64,000 nucleotides of DNA from Bacillota bacterium (GTDB taxonomy: Bacteria > Bacillota > Clostridia > Christensenellales > Aristaeellaceae): NCBI GenBank assembly GCA_023444095.1, contig JAEZRP010000040.1, positions 169,211 through 233,210 of the forward strand. Direction: 5' to 3'. Position 1 is the stretch's first letter; every line of letters starts with the position of its first letter. The notes under the pieces are model-generated. The model was not told where the DNA came from, searched no databases, and saw nothing but the letters and a program-made list of their open reading frames with translations. Positions 1 through 7,926 of the stretch are shown one piece after another. A program made the translations under genes and the position numbers.

Positions 1-1
1 C

Positions 2-565
2 GAGCGGATCAATTATCTGGCCGTCGAGGCGTCAAGCGAAATCGCGCGAGAGAAGGGGGCTTACCCCCTCTTCCCGGGCAGCGACTGGCAGACGGGCGCG
101 TACTTTGAGAAGCGCGGGTATCGATCCGACAAGTGGCGGGCGCTTTCGGAAGAGGTGCGCGAAAACGGGATGCGGAACGCCTACCTCATCGCCGTCGCCC
201 CGACGAGTTCCACGAGCATTCTCGCGGGCACCACGGCGGGCGTCGATCCGGTGATGCATCGCTTCTTCCTCGAAGAAAAGAAGGGCGCGATCCTTCCGCG
301 CGTCGCGCCGGAGCTTTCCATGAAGACCCACTGGTACTACAAGAGCGCGCACATCATCGACCAGACCTGGTCGATCCGCGCGGCGGGCGCGCGGCAGCGG
401 CACATCGACCAGTCGCAGAGCCTGAATCTGTACATCACGGATGAGTACACCATGCGGCAGGTGCTGGATCTGTACCTCCTCGCCCACGAGGTGGGCGTTA
501 AGACGATCTACTATGTCCGCAGCAGGGCGCTCGAGGTGGAAGCCTGCGAGAGCTGCGCGAATTAA
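2..565 (+). CDS. nrdA: Ribonucleoside-diphosphate reductase alpha subunit, C-terminal part
   Basis: This is the last 187 residues of a class I ribonucleotide reductase large subunit, which reduces ribonucleotides to deoxyribonucleotides; the start lies outside the window. Family signs are a stretch reading PTSSTSILAGTTAGVDP, the glycyl/barrel C-terminal part of the catalytic domain, followed by MKTHWYYKSAHIIDQ and SQSLNLYITDEYTMRQVL, all typical of NrdA/NrdE. The chain ends in ACESCAN, a Cys-x-x-Cys tail that in this family passes electrons from thioredoxin or glutaredoxin to the active site. The beta subunit follows after 143 bp, so the two are probably one operon. NrdA rather than NrdE is favoured only by the type of the partner. 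Confidence 0.93.
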   Translation, partial: ERINYLAVEASSEIAREKGAYPLFPGSDWQTGAYFEKRGYRSDKWRALSEEVRENGMRNAYLIAVAPTSSTSILAGTTAGVDPVMHRFFLEEKKGAILPRVAPELSMKTHWYYKSAHIIDQTWSIRAAGARQRHIDQSQSLNLYITDEYTMRQVLDLYLLAHEVGVKTIYYVRSRALEVEACESCAN

Positions 566-708
566 TGCAATCCACGACTGCGGTCGCCGATTGCGCGGGA
601 AGAACCGAATTTGTCAATTTCGGACGAGATCCGGAGGAATGAATTGTGCTGGCGGGCCTCGGCCCGCCAAACCTCCGGGAAAGATCCGTTTGGAACGGGA
701 GGAACGAC

Positions 709-1752
709 ATGGCGATCCTTACGCGTAAGCCCCTTTTCAACCCAGACGGGGAGAGCGACGTCCGGCTGCGCCGGATGATCGGCGGGAACACCACGAACCT
801 CAACGACTTCAACAACATGAAGTACGGCTGGGTGAAGGACTGGTACCGGCAGGCGATGAACAACTTCTGGATTCCGGAAGAAATCAACCTGAATCCGGAC
901 ATCAAGGATTATCCCCGGCTGGACGGGGCCGAACGAGCCGCCTACGACAAGATATTGAGCTTCCTGGTGTTCCTCGACTCCATCCAGACGGCGAACCTGC
1001 CGAGCGTGGGCGAATACGTCACCGCGAACGAGGTGAATCTGTGTCTGACCATACAGGCGTTTCAGGAGGCCGTGCACAGCCAGAGCTACTCCTACATGCT
1101 CGACACCATCTGCTCCCCCGAGGAGCGCGACGCCATCCTCTACCAGTGGAGGACGGACGAGCATCTGCTGCGCCGCAACACGTTCATCGGCGAGCAGTAC
1201 AACGCGTTTCAGATGGACAGGGACGAATTCACTTTCCTGCGCGTACTGGTGGCGAACTACATCCTCGAGGGCGTGTACTTCTACAGCGGCTTCATGTTCT
1301 TCTATAACCTCGGCAGGAACGGCAAGATGCCCGGAAGTGTGCAGGAGATCCGCTACATCAACCGCGACGAAAATACGCACCTCTGGCTCTTCCGCAATAT
1401 CATCATCGAACTGCGCAAGGAGAAGCCGGAGCTGTTTGAAGGGGAGAACGCCGCGATTTTGCGCGGCATGATCCTGGAGGGTGTGCGGCAGGAAATCGCG
1501 TGGGGGCAGTACGTGATCGGCGAGGACATACAGGGCCTCAACGGGCGGATGGTGACCGACTACATCAAGTACCTCGGGAACCTGCGCTGTCAGGGCCTCG
1601 GCTTCGAGCCGCTGTTCGAAGGGTACGACAGGGAGCCGGAGTCCATGGCGTGGGTCAGTCAATACGCGAACGCGAACCTCGTCAAGACGGACTTCTTCGA
1701 GGCCCGGAACACCGCCTATGCCAAGAGCACCGCGCTGGTGGACGACCTGTAA
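709..1752 (+). CDS. nrdB: Ribonucleoside-diphosphate reductase beta subunit
   Basis: Small subunit of class I ribonucleotide reductase (347 aa), which holds the di-metal centre and the radical used by the alpha subunit. All metal ligands can be placed: Asp90 in LDSIQ, Glu120 and His123 in QEAVHS, Glu187 in LEGVYFY, Glu221 and His224 in RDENTH. The radical tyrosine is present as Tyr127 (HSQSY), so this is a tyrosyl-radical type and not the Phe-bearing Mn/Fe type. The C-terminus ends in DDL, the usual alpha-docking tail. The start at 709 is chosen because GGGAGGA ends four bases before it; an in-frame ATG at 646 would add 21 residues with no family resemblance. A hairpin terminator follows. Confidence 0.95.
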   Translation: MAILTRKPLFNPDGESDVRLRRMIGGNTTNLNDFNNMKYGWVKDWYRQAMNNFWIPEEINLNPDIKDYPRLDGAERAAYDKILSFLVFLDSIQTANLPSVGEYVTANEVNLCLTIQAFQEAVHSQSYSYMLDTICSPEERDAILYQWRTDEHLLRRNTFIGEQYNAFQMDRDEFTFLRVLVANYILEGVYFYSGFMFFYNLGRNGKMPGSVQEIRYINRDENTHLWLFRNIIIELRKEKPELFEGENAAILRGMILEGVRQEIAWGQYVIGEDIQGLNGRMVTDYIKYLGNLRCQGLGFEPLFEGYDREPESMAWVSQYANANLVKTDFFEARNTAYAKSTALVDDL

Positions 1753-1861
1753 GGGCGTCCCCGAGAACGTCGCTCCATGAATCGGGGAATTTCACGGAGG
1801 CGTCAAGGCAATTGGCGGAGATTTCCGGATGCCCGGATGCGCGCCATTCATAGAACGGACG

Positions 1862-1895
1862 GGGGTTCCAATGGGAATGGAACTCCTTTTATTTG
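1862..1895 (+). terminator. Rho-independent terminator after nrdB
   Basis: Eight-base-pair stem GGGGTTCC / GGAACTCC (1862-1869 with 1879-1886, one G-T pair), nine-base loop, then TTTTATTT. It lies between nrdB and the convergent sensor kinase gene, whose stop codon falls in the T-run. Confidence 0.6.
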
Positions 1896-3331
1896 TCGAC
1901 GGCGCCGGGCAAGAAAAATTCAAACGCCGTCCCCTCCCCCGGCACGCTCGTCACACGGATCTCGATGCCGTGGCGCTCGGCGATTCGCTTCGCGATGGCG
2001 AGGCCCAACCCGGAGCCGGGACTTCCCGCCGCGTTCGAGGCGCGAAAGAAGCGGTCGAAGATGTGCGGAAGTTCGGCGGACGGGATGCCCGGACCATGGT
2101 CGGCGATGGAGATCCTGTCCCGGAGAAGTGTCGCCTCGACGGCGCTCCTCTGCGGCGCGTACTTCACCGCGTTATCGAGAACGATGAGAAGCATCTGCCG
2201 AATCCGCCCATAGTCGCCCGTAATCTCGACTGGGACCTCCCTATGAACGCGCACCTCGATCCCCTTTTGGGCGGCGAGCCCGCGGGCGGCGCGCGCCGCG
2301 TCGTCCAATGCGTTCCCAAGGTCGACTGTCTGCATCTCGATGGGAAAATCAGCGTTTTCGAGCCGGGTAAGGTCCATGAGGTCGTTGACCAGCCGCTGAA
2401 GGGCGATCGTCTCCGCAAGCATCTGGCGGTGGTACTCCTTCACCTGTTCGGGCTCCGCGATCACGCCGTCGCACAGCGCCTCGAGCGAGCCGCGCAAAAC
2501 CGTAACCGGCGTGCGCAGTTCGTGCGAGATATTCGCGATGAAGTCCCGCCGCGCCTGCTCGAGCCGTGCGCGCGCGCCCTCCGCCTCCTTGAGGCGCTCA
2601 CTCAACGCGTCGATCACGCCGGCAAGCCTGCCAATCTCGTCCGGCTGGTCAATCCCTGTCCTGACGCCGTACGCGCCGCCCGCGAGCCGCGCCGACACCT
2701 CCTCCATGCGTTTCAGCGGCCGCGTGAACCGGACGGCGAGCGCGGCGGAGAGGACGACGGACAGGACGAGCGCTGCCGACAAGCTCACGCCCATGATCGC
2801 GAGCCCCTGCCACATCGCCCGGTCGGTGCCGCTGACCGACTCGTGCAAGAGCAGCGCGCCCGCGATCGCGCCACCGAACGAAACGGGCGTGCCCACCGTG
2901 ATCGTCGGTGCGCCGAACAGTCCGCTGAAGCTCTCGCTCACCGTCGTCTCCCCCTCGAACACCCGGGCGACGACGGTCTCCGCGTCCCGCGGCAAGTCGG
3001 AGTACGTAATCTGGCTCGCCATGTGCCCGGCGGAAATGAGGTCGAGGTTCCGGTCGACGATCCACACGTCCGTCATGGCGATCTGGTCGAGAAACCGGAT
3101 ATAAGCGCCCATACCGTTCATACCGCCCATGCCCATCATGCCGGAACCGCCCGCCGAAAAGTCCGAGAGCGCGGAGGCCATCGCCTCGGCCCGCGCGACG
3201 AGCGCTTCGCGGCTCACGCGCATGGTATTTTCGCGAAACAGAAACGTGAAGACGCCCCCGATGACGAATGCGAACAGCACGAGCGAGATTCCGAAATAGC
3301 GGATGAGCCGCCGTGCGATTTTACTTTTCAT
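1889..3331 (-). CDS. Membrane sensor histidine kinase (HAMP, HisKA, HATPase)
   Basis: A 480-residue transmembrane kinase. Segments: TM1 about residues 12-32, an extracytoplasmic sensor of about 140 residues that starts with a Gly/Met-rich stretch (residues 61-75), TM2 about 176-200, HAMP about 201-253, phosphoacceptor His270 in NISHELRTP, N box LDNAVKYA, G1 box DHGPGIP and G2 box GSGLGLAI. Start at 3331 is chosen because GAGGGG lies just upstream and its ATG overlaps the end of the response regulator gene by 11 bp, a sign of translational coupling. An ATG at 3361 would add ten residues. The Met-rich sensor patch might bind metal, but that is a guess. It partners the PhoB-type regulator upstream. 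Confidence 0.92.
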   Translation of the reverse strand: MKSKIARRLIRYFGISLVLFAFVIGGVFTFLFRENTMRVSREALVARAEAMASALSDFSAGGSGMMGMGGMNGMGAYIRFLDQIAMTDVWIVDRNLDLISAGHMASQITYSDLPRDAETVVARVFEGETTVSESFSGLFGAPTITVGTPVSFGGAIAGALLLHESVSGTDRAMWQGLAIMGVSLSAALVLSVVLSAALAVRFTRPLKRMEEVSARLAGGAYGVRTGIDQPDEIGRLAGVIDALSERLKEAEGARARLEQARRDFIANISHELRTPVTVLRGSLEALCDGVIAEPEQVKEYHRQMLAETIALQRLVNDLMDLTRLENADFPIEMQTVDLGNALDDAARAARGLAAQKGIEVRVHREVPVEITGDYGRIRQMLLIVLDNAVKYAPQRSAVEATLLRDRISIADHGPGIPSAELPHIFDRFFRASNAAGSPGSGLGLAIAKRIAERHGIEIRVTSVPGEGTAFEFFLPGAVDK

Positions 3332-4010
3332 GCGCCGTCCCCTCGAATTTGTAGCCGACACCCCATACGGTCCTGACCTCCCAGCCCGGGTGGTCGACCC
3401 GATCCAGCTTGGCGCGGAGCCTTCTGATGTGCGAATCCACGGTGCGGCTGTCGCCGAAAAAATCGTAGCCCCAGACGGAATTGAGCAGGTTGTCCCGCGT
3501 AAATACCTTCTGACGGTTGGAAGCGAGCGCCCAGAGTATCTCGATCTCCCTCTTCGTGAGCGGCACGAGGACGCCGCCGACGGTCACGGAATAATCCTCC
3601 ATATCGATCGCGAGATCTTCGTAGACAATTCTCTTTTTGCCGTCCGCGCTCTCCACGCGACGCATGATCGCGCGCACCCGCGCCATGACCTCGCCGGGCG
3701 AGAAGGGCTTCACGATGTAGTCGTCCGCGCCGATATCCAGACCCATGATGCGTTCGAAGTCCTCGCTCCGCGCGGTGATCATGATGACGGGCACGGCGGA
3801 GGTCTTGCGGATTTCACGGCAGACCTCGAAGCCGTCGATGGCGGGCATCATCACGTCCAAAAGCACGATATCGGGCTGGTTCGCGTAAAAAAGGTCGAGC
3901 GCCGCCCGGCCGTCGCCCGCGACGAGCGTGCGATAACCCTCCTTGGCGGCGTATTGTTCGAGCACCGACGTGATCTGCCTGTGGTCGTCGGCAATCAGCA
4001 TGAGAGCCAT
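3321..4010 (-). CDS. PhoB/OmpR-family response regulator
   Basis: 229 residues: receiver domain with acidic pair Asp8-Asp9, phosphoacceptor Asp52 (VLLDVMMP) and Lys in DDYIVKPF, then a winged-helix DNA-binding domain ending in SRTVDSHIRRLRAKL and VRTVWGVGYKFEG, the PhoB-type signature. It is the first gene of a two-gene operon with the sensor kinase. GGGGGAAC precedes the start. The gene is divergent from a secreted ferritin-like protein, and four TGACR half-sites lie in the shared upstream region, so that gene may be its target. The stimulus cannot be read from the sequence. Confidence 0.93.
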   Translation of the reverse strand: MALMLIADDHRQITSVLEQYAAKEGYRTLVAGDGRAALDLFYANQPDIVLLDVMMPAIDGFEVCREIRKTSAVPVIMITARSEDFERIMGLDIGADDYIVKPFSPGEVMARVRAIMRRVESADGKKRIVYEDLAIDMEDYSVTVGGVLVPLTKREIEILWALASNRQKVFTRDNLLNSVWGYDFFGDSRTVDSHIRRLRAKLDRVDHPGWEVRTVWGVGYKFEGTAHEK

Positions 4011-4036
4011 GCCCGTTCCCCCTCCCGTTTTCCATT

Positions 4037-4045
4037 ATTATAACA
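4037..4045 (-). promoter_or_regulatory. Extended -10 promoter for the response regulator operon
   Basis: On the minus strand the sequence TGTTATAAT (TGn plus a perfect TATAAT) lies about 27 bp upstream of the regulator start. No good -35 box is visible at 17-18 bp, as expected for an extended -10 or activator-dependent promoter. Confidence 0.5.
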
Positions 4046-4074
4046 CGCTGCGGGAAAAGTGTACCCGAAATGGA

Positions 4075-4152
4075 TGACAAAAGCGTGACGAGGCGGCGGA
4101 TCGCTTCGCGGCGCGTCACCAATATAGAAGATTCATTGCACGGATTCGTCAC
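4075..4152. promoter_or_regulatory. Cluster of TGACR half-sites, candidate operator
   Basis: The divergent region holds TGACA (4075-4079), GTGACG (4085-4090) and two CGTCAC copies (4114-4119, 4147-4152). The second and third form an inverted repeat with 23 bp between the arms. Such repeated half-sites are what a PhoB-type dimer would bind; binding is inferred. Confidence 0.35.
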
Positions 4153-4212
4153 ATCTTTTTCCTATCATACGGCCAAGGCAATCAGCCGAATCAAAAAAGG
4201 GAGGATCAGAAA

Positions 4213-4899
4213 ATGAAGTTCCATAAAAAGACGCTGGTCGCCGTGCTCGTGCTCGCGGTCGCGACAGCGCTGGCCTTGACGGCGCTGGCCGAGTACGGCT
4301 CCGGTGCGGTCAACGAGGGACAGACCTACACGACCGAGGAGATGCTCACCTACGCGATTGAGGACGAGTACATGGCGCTGGCAGGGTACCGGGCGATCGT
4401 CGCCGCATACGGGGAATACACGCCCTTCACGAACCTGATCGAGGCGGAGGAGTACCACATCTCGCTGCTCGCGGACCTCTTTGAAACCTACGGCTACGCG
4501 GTTCCCATTGACGACGCCGCAAATCAGGTTGCGCTTCCCGATTCCCTCTCCGCCGCCTTCGATGTCGGCGCGGAAGCGGAGAGAAACAACATCGCCATGT
4601 ACGAAACCTTCCTCGCGCAGGGTGCGCCGGAAGACGTGGAGGCCGTGTTCTCGGTTTTGAAGGACGCATCGAACAACCACCTGGCTGCGTTTGAACAGGC
4701 CGGCGGCCGCGCGGGCGTCGGCGGGCAGAATGGCGGGCGCGGCAACGCCTGCGGAAATGCGCGTGGCTACCGCGACGGATCCTGCATGTACGACAATGGC
4801 GACGCCAGGAACGGCTGCGGCCGGAACGGTTCCCGCTCACGCGGCACCGGCTGGAACCGCGAAAACTGTCCCTTCTATGCAGAGGACGCGAATCCGTAA
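4213..4899 (+). CDS. Secreted ferritin-like DUF2202 protein
   Basis: 228 residues with a signal peptide (MKFHKKTL then a hydrophobic stretch, cleavage near ALA-E at residue 26). The folded part, about residues 38-165, matches the DUF2202 ferritin-like four-helix pattern: possible di-metal ligands are Glu52 (DEY), Glu79 and His82 (EEYH), Glu121 or Glu123 and His156. The last 60 residues are a Gly/Asn/Arg-rich tail with four cysteines (180, 191, 202, 219), which is unusual. GGGAGGA precedes the start. It is divergent from a two-component system that may control it. A role in metal or redox handling outside the cell is likely, but the substrate is unknown. Confidence 0.8.
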   Translation: MKFHKKTLVAVLVLAVATALALTALAEYGSGAVNEGQTYTTEEMLTYAIEDEYMALAGYRAIVAAYGEYTPFTNLIEAEEYHISLLADLFETYGYAVPIDDAANQVALPDSLSAAFDVGAEAERNNIAMYETFLAQGAPEDVEAVFSVLKDASNNHLAAFEQAGGRAGVGGQNGGRGNACGNARGYRDGSCMYDNGDARNGCGRNGSRSRGTGWNRENCPFYAEDANP

Positions 4900-4913
4900 A
4901 ATCGGAAACCCTT

Positions 4914-4938
4914 GCCCCCGAAAAATCGGGGGCGTTCT
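4914..4938 (+). terminator. Hairpin terminator after the DUF2202 gene
   Basis: Perfect 8-bp stem GCCCCCGA / TCGGGGGC (4914-4921, 4926-4933) with an AAAA loop, followed by GTTCTT. The T-run is weak. Confidence 0.6.
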
Positions 4939-4996
4939 TGCGTTCGCGCGGGCGATGTGCTATCATCTCATTCATCAATCGACCGGAGGGATCGAA

Positions 4997-5938
4997 ATGA
5001 GCGATATACTGGGCCGAATCCTCTATGAAATCGACTGCCCGGACCTCGTCGACCGCCTGCTGCACCTGTCCGGTTCCGACCTCAATTCCCTCCTTCTGGA
5101 GCTCTACCGGAGGCGGGCGGAAGGGCTGGACGCACGCGCGGTGCTCAAGAATTACGCCCGGAACCGCTTCGCGGAGCCGAGCGCGCTCGACCCGGTTCAA
5201 TACCGCGAACTGGAGGCAATGCTCCTGTCGCTCGCGCGCGGCAGCGGGATGGAGCCGGTTCTCCTGTCCCCCGTGGCGCCGCTCGGAAGCTGCGCGGCGT
5301 TCGGCTGCGTGAACCAGAACAAAATCGTGAGCGCATCCCGGGGACTCGAGGCGCTGGCCGACCCGACGAATATGCTCGCGCTCGTCCTTGCCGAACGGCG
5401 CGGGACGGGCCAGTGGCCCGCGGACGCGCGCGCCCACCTTTGCGCGACGGCGCGGGTCACCCGCGCACAGCCCTTTGCAGGCAAAAACTCCTTCGCGCAT
5501 TTTGGCGTCTTCTGCGCCGTATCGGGCGGCAGGGATGCGGGCTCCTATGGCTGCGAAACGGCGCTTCTCATGGACCAGCTCGCCTTCTATCGCGAGATGC
5601 TGGCAAAAAAATACGGAGCCGGGCTGAGCGTGGCTCTGCGCAGGCGGGCGGGATACAAGGACGCGGACGGCTTTTTCGACCGGATGTGCGCGCTCTTCGA
5701 GGTTCGGATGCCAGACGTACCCATCGTCCGCGACGAGGCGCCGAGCGACAACGGCTACTATAAGGGCCTCAACTTTAAGCTCTACCTGCGCGCGGGGGAT
5801 GAAAGGGTCGAGATCGGCGACGGCGGCTTTGTCGACTGGCTGGCCCAGGCGACCGGGAACAGGCGGGAACGCTGCCTGATCAGTGGGATTGGGCTCGACC
5901 GGCTGATGGCGATCGAGCCGGTCGGGCGGGACGCGTGA
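4997..5938 (+). CDS. Orphan protein resembling a class II aminoacyl-tRNA synthetase core
   Basis: 313 residues of uncertain function. The N-terminal 80 residues look helical; the rest resembles the catalytic core of class II synthetases or HisZ-like paralogues. The best signs are the C-terminal GIGLDRLMAIEP (residues 297-308), close to motif 3 of that fold, and the stretch PLGSCAAFGCVNQNKIV followed by LADPTNMLALVLAER. There is no anticodon-binding domain and no partner tRNA gene nearby. The start is set by GGAGGG six bases upstream; a longer reading frame starting inside the previous gene was rejected. It stands alone between two terminator-like hairpins. It could be an amino-acid-activating or modification enzyme, but the sequence alone does not decide. 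Confidence 0.55.
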   Translation: MSDILGRILYEIDCPDLVDRLLHLSGSDLNSLLLELYRRRAEGLDARAVLKNYARNRFAEPSALDPVQYRELEAMLLSLARGSGMEPVLLSPVAPLGSCAAFGCVNQNKIVSASRGLEALADPTNMLALVLAERRGTGQWPADARAHLCATARVTRAQPFAGKNSFAHFGVFCAVSGGRDAGSYGCETALLMDQLAFYREMLAKKYGAGLSVALRRRAGYKDADGFFDRMCALFEVRMPDVPIVRDEAPSDNGYYKGLNFKLYLRAGDERVEIGDGGFVDWLAQATGNRRERCLISGIGLDRLMAIEPVGRDA

Positions 5939-5947
5939 CGGATGCGC

Positions 5948-6376
5948 TCAGACCGCGCGGCGAACGGCGTACCGCCACGTCACCTCGATGTCCGGGTTGA
6001 GCGCGATCCATACGGGTGAGATGCTCCGGGCCCTGTGGATGACGCCCTCCAGCTCCTCGTCCGTAACGTCGGCGGATTCGAGCTCGACCTCGAATTCGAT
6101 CCGCTCGAGCGCCAGCGGGGCCTCCCGGCGGAAGCCGGCCGCGCGCATCCCGTAGCCGCCGACCGCCTTGCCCATCCGCCTGAGGATGCCGACGATCGCG
6201 GTGCTGACGCAGCCCGCGAAGCTCGCGACCAGAAGCTCCAGTCCCAAAAAGCCTTCGCCGTCCCCGAGCGGCGGCACATAGTCCATCATGACCGACAGGT
6301 TGGGATTCAGTTCCGACGTACAGCAAAATTTGACCTTGTCGTTGACCAGCCGCATATCTACCCTGAGCGGTTCCAT
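5948..6376 (-). CDS. OsmC-like protein lacking the second redox cysteine
   Basis: 142 residues of the OsmC/Ohr fold. Cys56 lies in ELLVASFAGCVSTA, the place of the peroxidatic cysteine of hydroperoxide reductases in this family. The second cysteine, normally in a CPVS-like motif, is replaced by Ser120 (ISPVWIAL), so the standard two-cysteine peroxidase cycle is not possible. Cys18-Cys19 near the N-terminus might substitute, which is a guess. The start follows GGGGGA. The gene has its own promoter and probably is transcribed alone; it ends nine bases from the convergent synthetase-like gene. Confidence 0.8.
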   Translation of the reverse strand: MEPLRVDMRLVNDKVKFCCTSELNPNLSVMMDYVPPLGDGEGFLGLELLVASFAGCVSTAIVGILRRMGKAVGGYGMRAAGFRREAPLALERIEFEVELESADVTDEELEGVIHRARSISPVWIALNPDIEVTWRYAVRRAV

Positions 6377-6428
6377 CGAGAATTCCCCCTCGCTTTCCCT
6401 GCGCGCGCCCGTCGCGCCGCATGCGTTC

Positions 6429-6457
6429 ATGATAAGGCCGCCTCCGCCCGAAGTCAA
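6429..6457 (-). promoter_or_regulatory. Promoter of the OsmC-like gene
   Basis: Minus strand TTGACT (6457-6452), exactly 17 bp, then TATCAT (6434-6429). The -35 box sits in the loop of the hairpin that ends the TRAP operon. Confidence 0.6.
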
Positions 6458-6476
6458 TGGGCGCGGCGGCTTTTTT
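6437..6476. terminator. GC-rich hairpin with T6 tract downstream of dctM
   Basis: Arms GCCGCCTCCGCCC (6437-6449) and GGGCGCGGCGGC (6459-6470) pair as two GC blocks around a small internal mismatch. TTTTTT follows on the plus strand; on the minus strand the A-run precedes it and CTTATC follows. It probably ends the TRAP operon, and also blocks plus-strand reading. Confidence 0.55.
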
Positions 6477-6516
6477 GACGCATTCGCCAAATGGGCGAAT
6501 CGCAGTCTTTCCGGAA

Positions 6517-7824
6517 TCAGGCCATCCCCAAAAGCCGCGGCAGCCACATCGAAATGGTCGGGACGAATGTGACCAGCATGAGGCCGGTTACCATGACCAG
6601 ATACATGGGCAGCATGTGGAGGCTCGTGCGTTCGATGGGCGTCTTTCCGATCGCGCAGCCGACGAACAGCGCCGAACCCACCGGCGGCGTGCACAGCCCG
6701 ATGGCGAGATTGAAGATCATGACGATGCCGAAGTGGATCGGGCTCAATCCGATCGCCGGGCCTGTGACCACGGGGAGGAGGATGGGCGTCATGATCATGA
6801 TGAGCGGCGCCATGTCCATGAAGCAGCCCAGCACCAGCAGGAGCGCGTTGATGATGAGGAGCAGGAGGTACTTGTTGGTGGTTAGCGTCGTGAGAAACGA
6901 GGTGAGCATGTCCGGGATGCGCAGAACCACCATCATGAACGCGAACGCTTTCGCGACCGAGATGAGCGTCAGCACGATGGCCAGCGTCTTGAGCGCGTTT
7001 CTGAACACCCTGCCGATGTCGCGCAGCCGCGCCGTCCGGAACACGAAATAGGTTAAAAGGAACGTATAGAGGCAGGCGATGGCGGCGGCCTCGGTGGCGG
7101 TAAACATGCCCGCAGCCATGCCGCCCATGATGATAACCAGCGTAAACATCGGAAGCACCGCGTTCAGAACTACCTTGAGCCGCCTGCCCTTGGGCGTGCC
7201 CATTCCCTTCGGGAAGTTCAGGCGCCTGCGCATCAGGACGCAATAGAGGAGCAGCAGCCCGCCCATCAGAACGCCCGGAATCGCGCCCGCCATGAACAGC
7301 GAACCGATCGTAACGCCGCCGCCCGCGGCCAGCGCGTAGATGACCATATTGTGACTCGGCGGGATCAAGAGGCCCTGGCACGCGGTCGTGACCGTCAGGC
7401 CGACGGCGAAGTCGTCGTCGTACCCGGCCTTCTTCATCATCGGGATGACGACGGAACCCAGGGAACTCACGTCCGCCACCGCCGAGCCGGACACGCCGCC
7501 AAAGAACATGGAGTCGATGCAGTTGACGTAAGCGAGGCCGCCGCGGAATCTGCCCACGAGGAGGTTCGCGAAATCTACGATCTTGTCGGAAATGCCCCCC
7601 GCGCTCATGAACTCGCCCATCAATATGAAAAACGGAATGGCGAGCAGGCTGAAGGATTTGATGCCCGCGACCATCTGATTGACGATGTCTGAAAAACGGA
7701 TGTCGCAGACGAGCGCGCTCGCGAGCGTCGCGAGCAGCATCGCGAAGGAGACGGGCACTTTTAAAAACAGGAGCAGAAAAAAACCGCCGATCAGGACGAT
7801 GGCCGCGAGCGTCGTGGTGTCCAT
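6517..7824 (-). CDS. dctM: TRAP transporter large permease (DctM)
   Basis: 435-residue, strongly hydrophobic protein with about 12 membrane segments, the usual size for the large TRAP subunit, which carries out Na+-driven uptake of organic acids or sugars acids. Family signs include KVPVSFAMLL near the N-terminus, AIPFFILMGEFMSAGG, LIPPSHNMVIYALAAGG and the C-terminal NLAIGLCTPPVG. It is last in the order binding protein, small permease, large permease. The start at 7824 follows CGAGGGGGCG; an upstream in-frame ATG at 7842 is too close to nothing resembling a ribosome site. The substrate cannot be told from the permease. Confidence 0.93.
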   Translation of the reverse strand: MDTTTLAAIVLIGGFFLLLFLKVPVSFAMLLATLASALVCDIRFSDIVNQMVAGIKSFSLLAIPFFILMGEFMSAGGISDKIVDFANLLVGRFRGGLAYVNCIDSMFFGGVSGSAVADVSSLGSVVIPMMKKAGYDDDFAVGLTVTTACQGLLIPPSHNMVIYALAAGGGVTIGSLFMAGAIPGVLMGGLLLLYCVLMRRRLNFPKGMGTPKGRRLKVVLNAVLPMFTLVIIMGGMAAGMFTATEAAAIACLYTFLLTYFVFRTARLRDIGRVFRNALKTLAIVLTLISVAKAFAFMMVVLRIPDMLTSFLTTLTTNKYLLLLIINALLLVLGCFMDMAPLIMIMTPILLPVVTGPAIGLSPIHFGIVMIFNLAIGLCTPPVGSALFVGCAIGKTPIERTSLHMLPMYLVMVTGLMLVTFVPTISMWLPRLLGMA

Positions 7825-7926
7825 GTGGTCGCCCCCTCGCATTCAGGAATGAAAGCAAAAACCTCGAGAGAGCCCTGCCACGCTTTTCCCTCTCGATCTT
7901 TTTGAATCTTGCACAGGCTTCGCGAA

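Noticed and set aside
562..1662. Long minus-strand open frame across nrdB
   Set aside because: It is a GC-driven shadow of the clearly conserved nrdB gene, with low-complexity text and no ribosome site.
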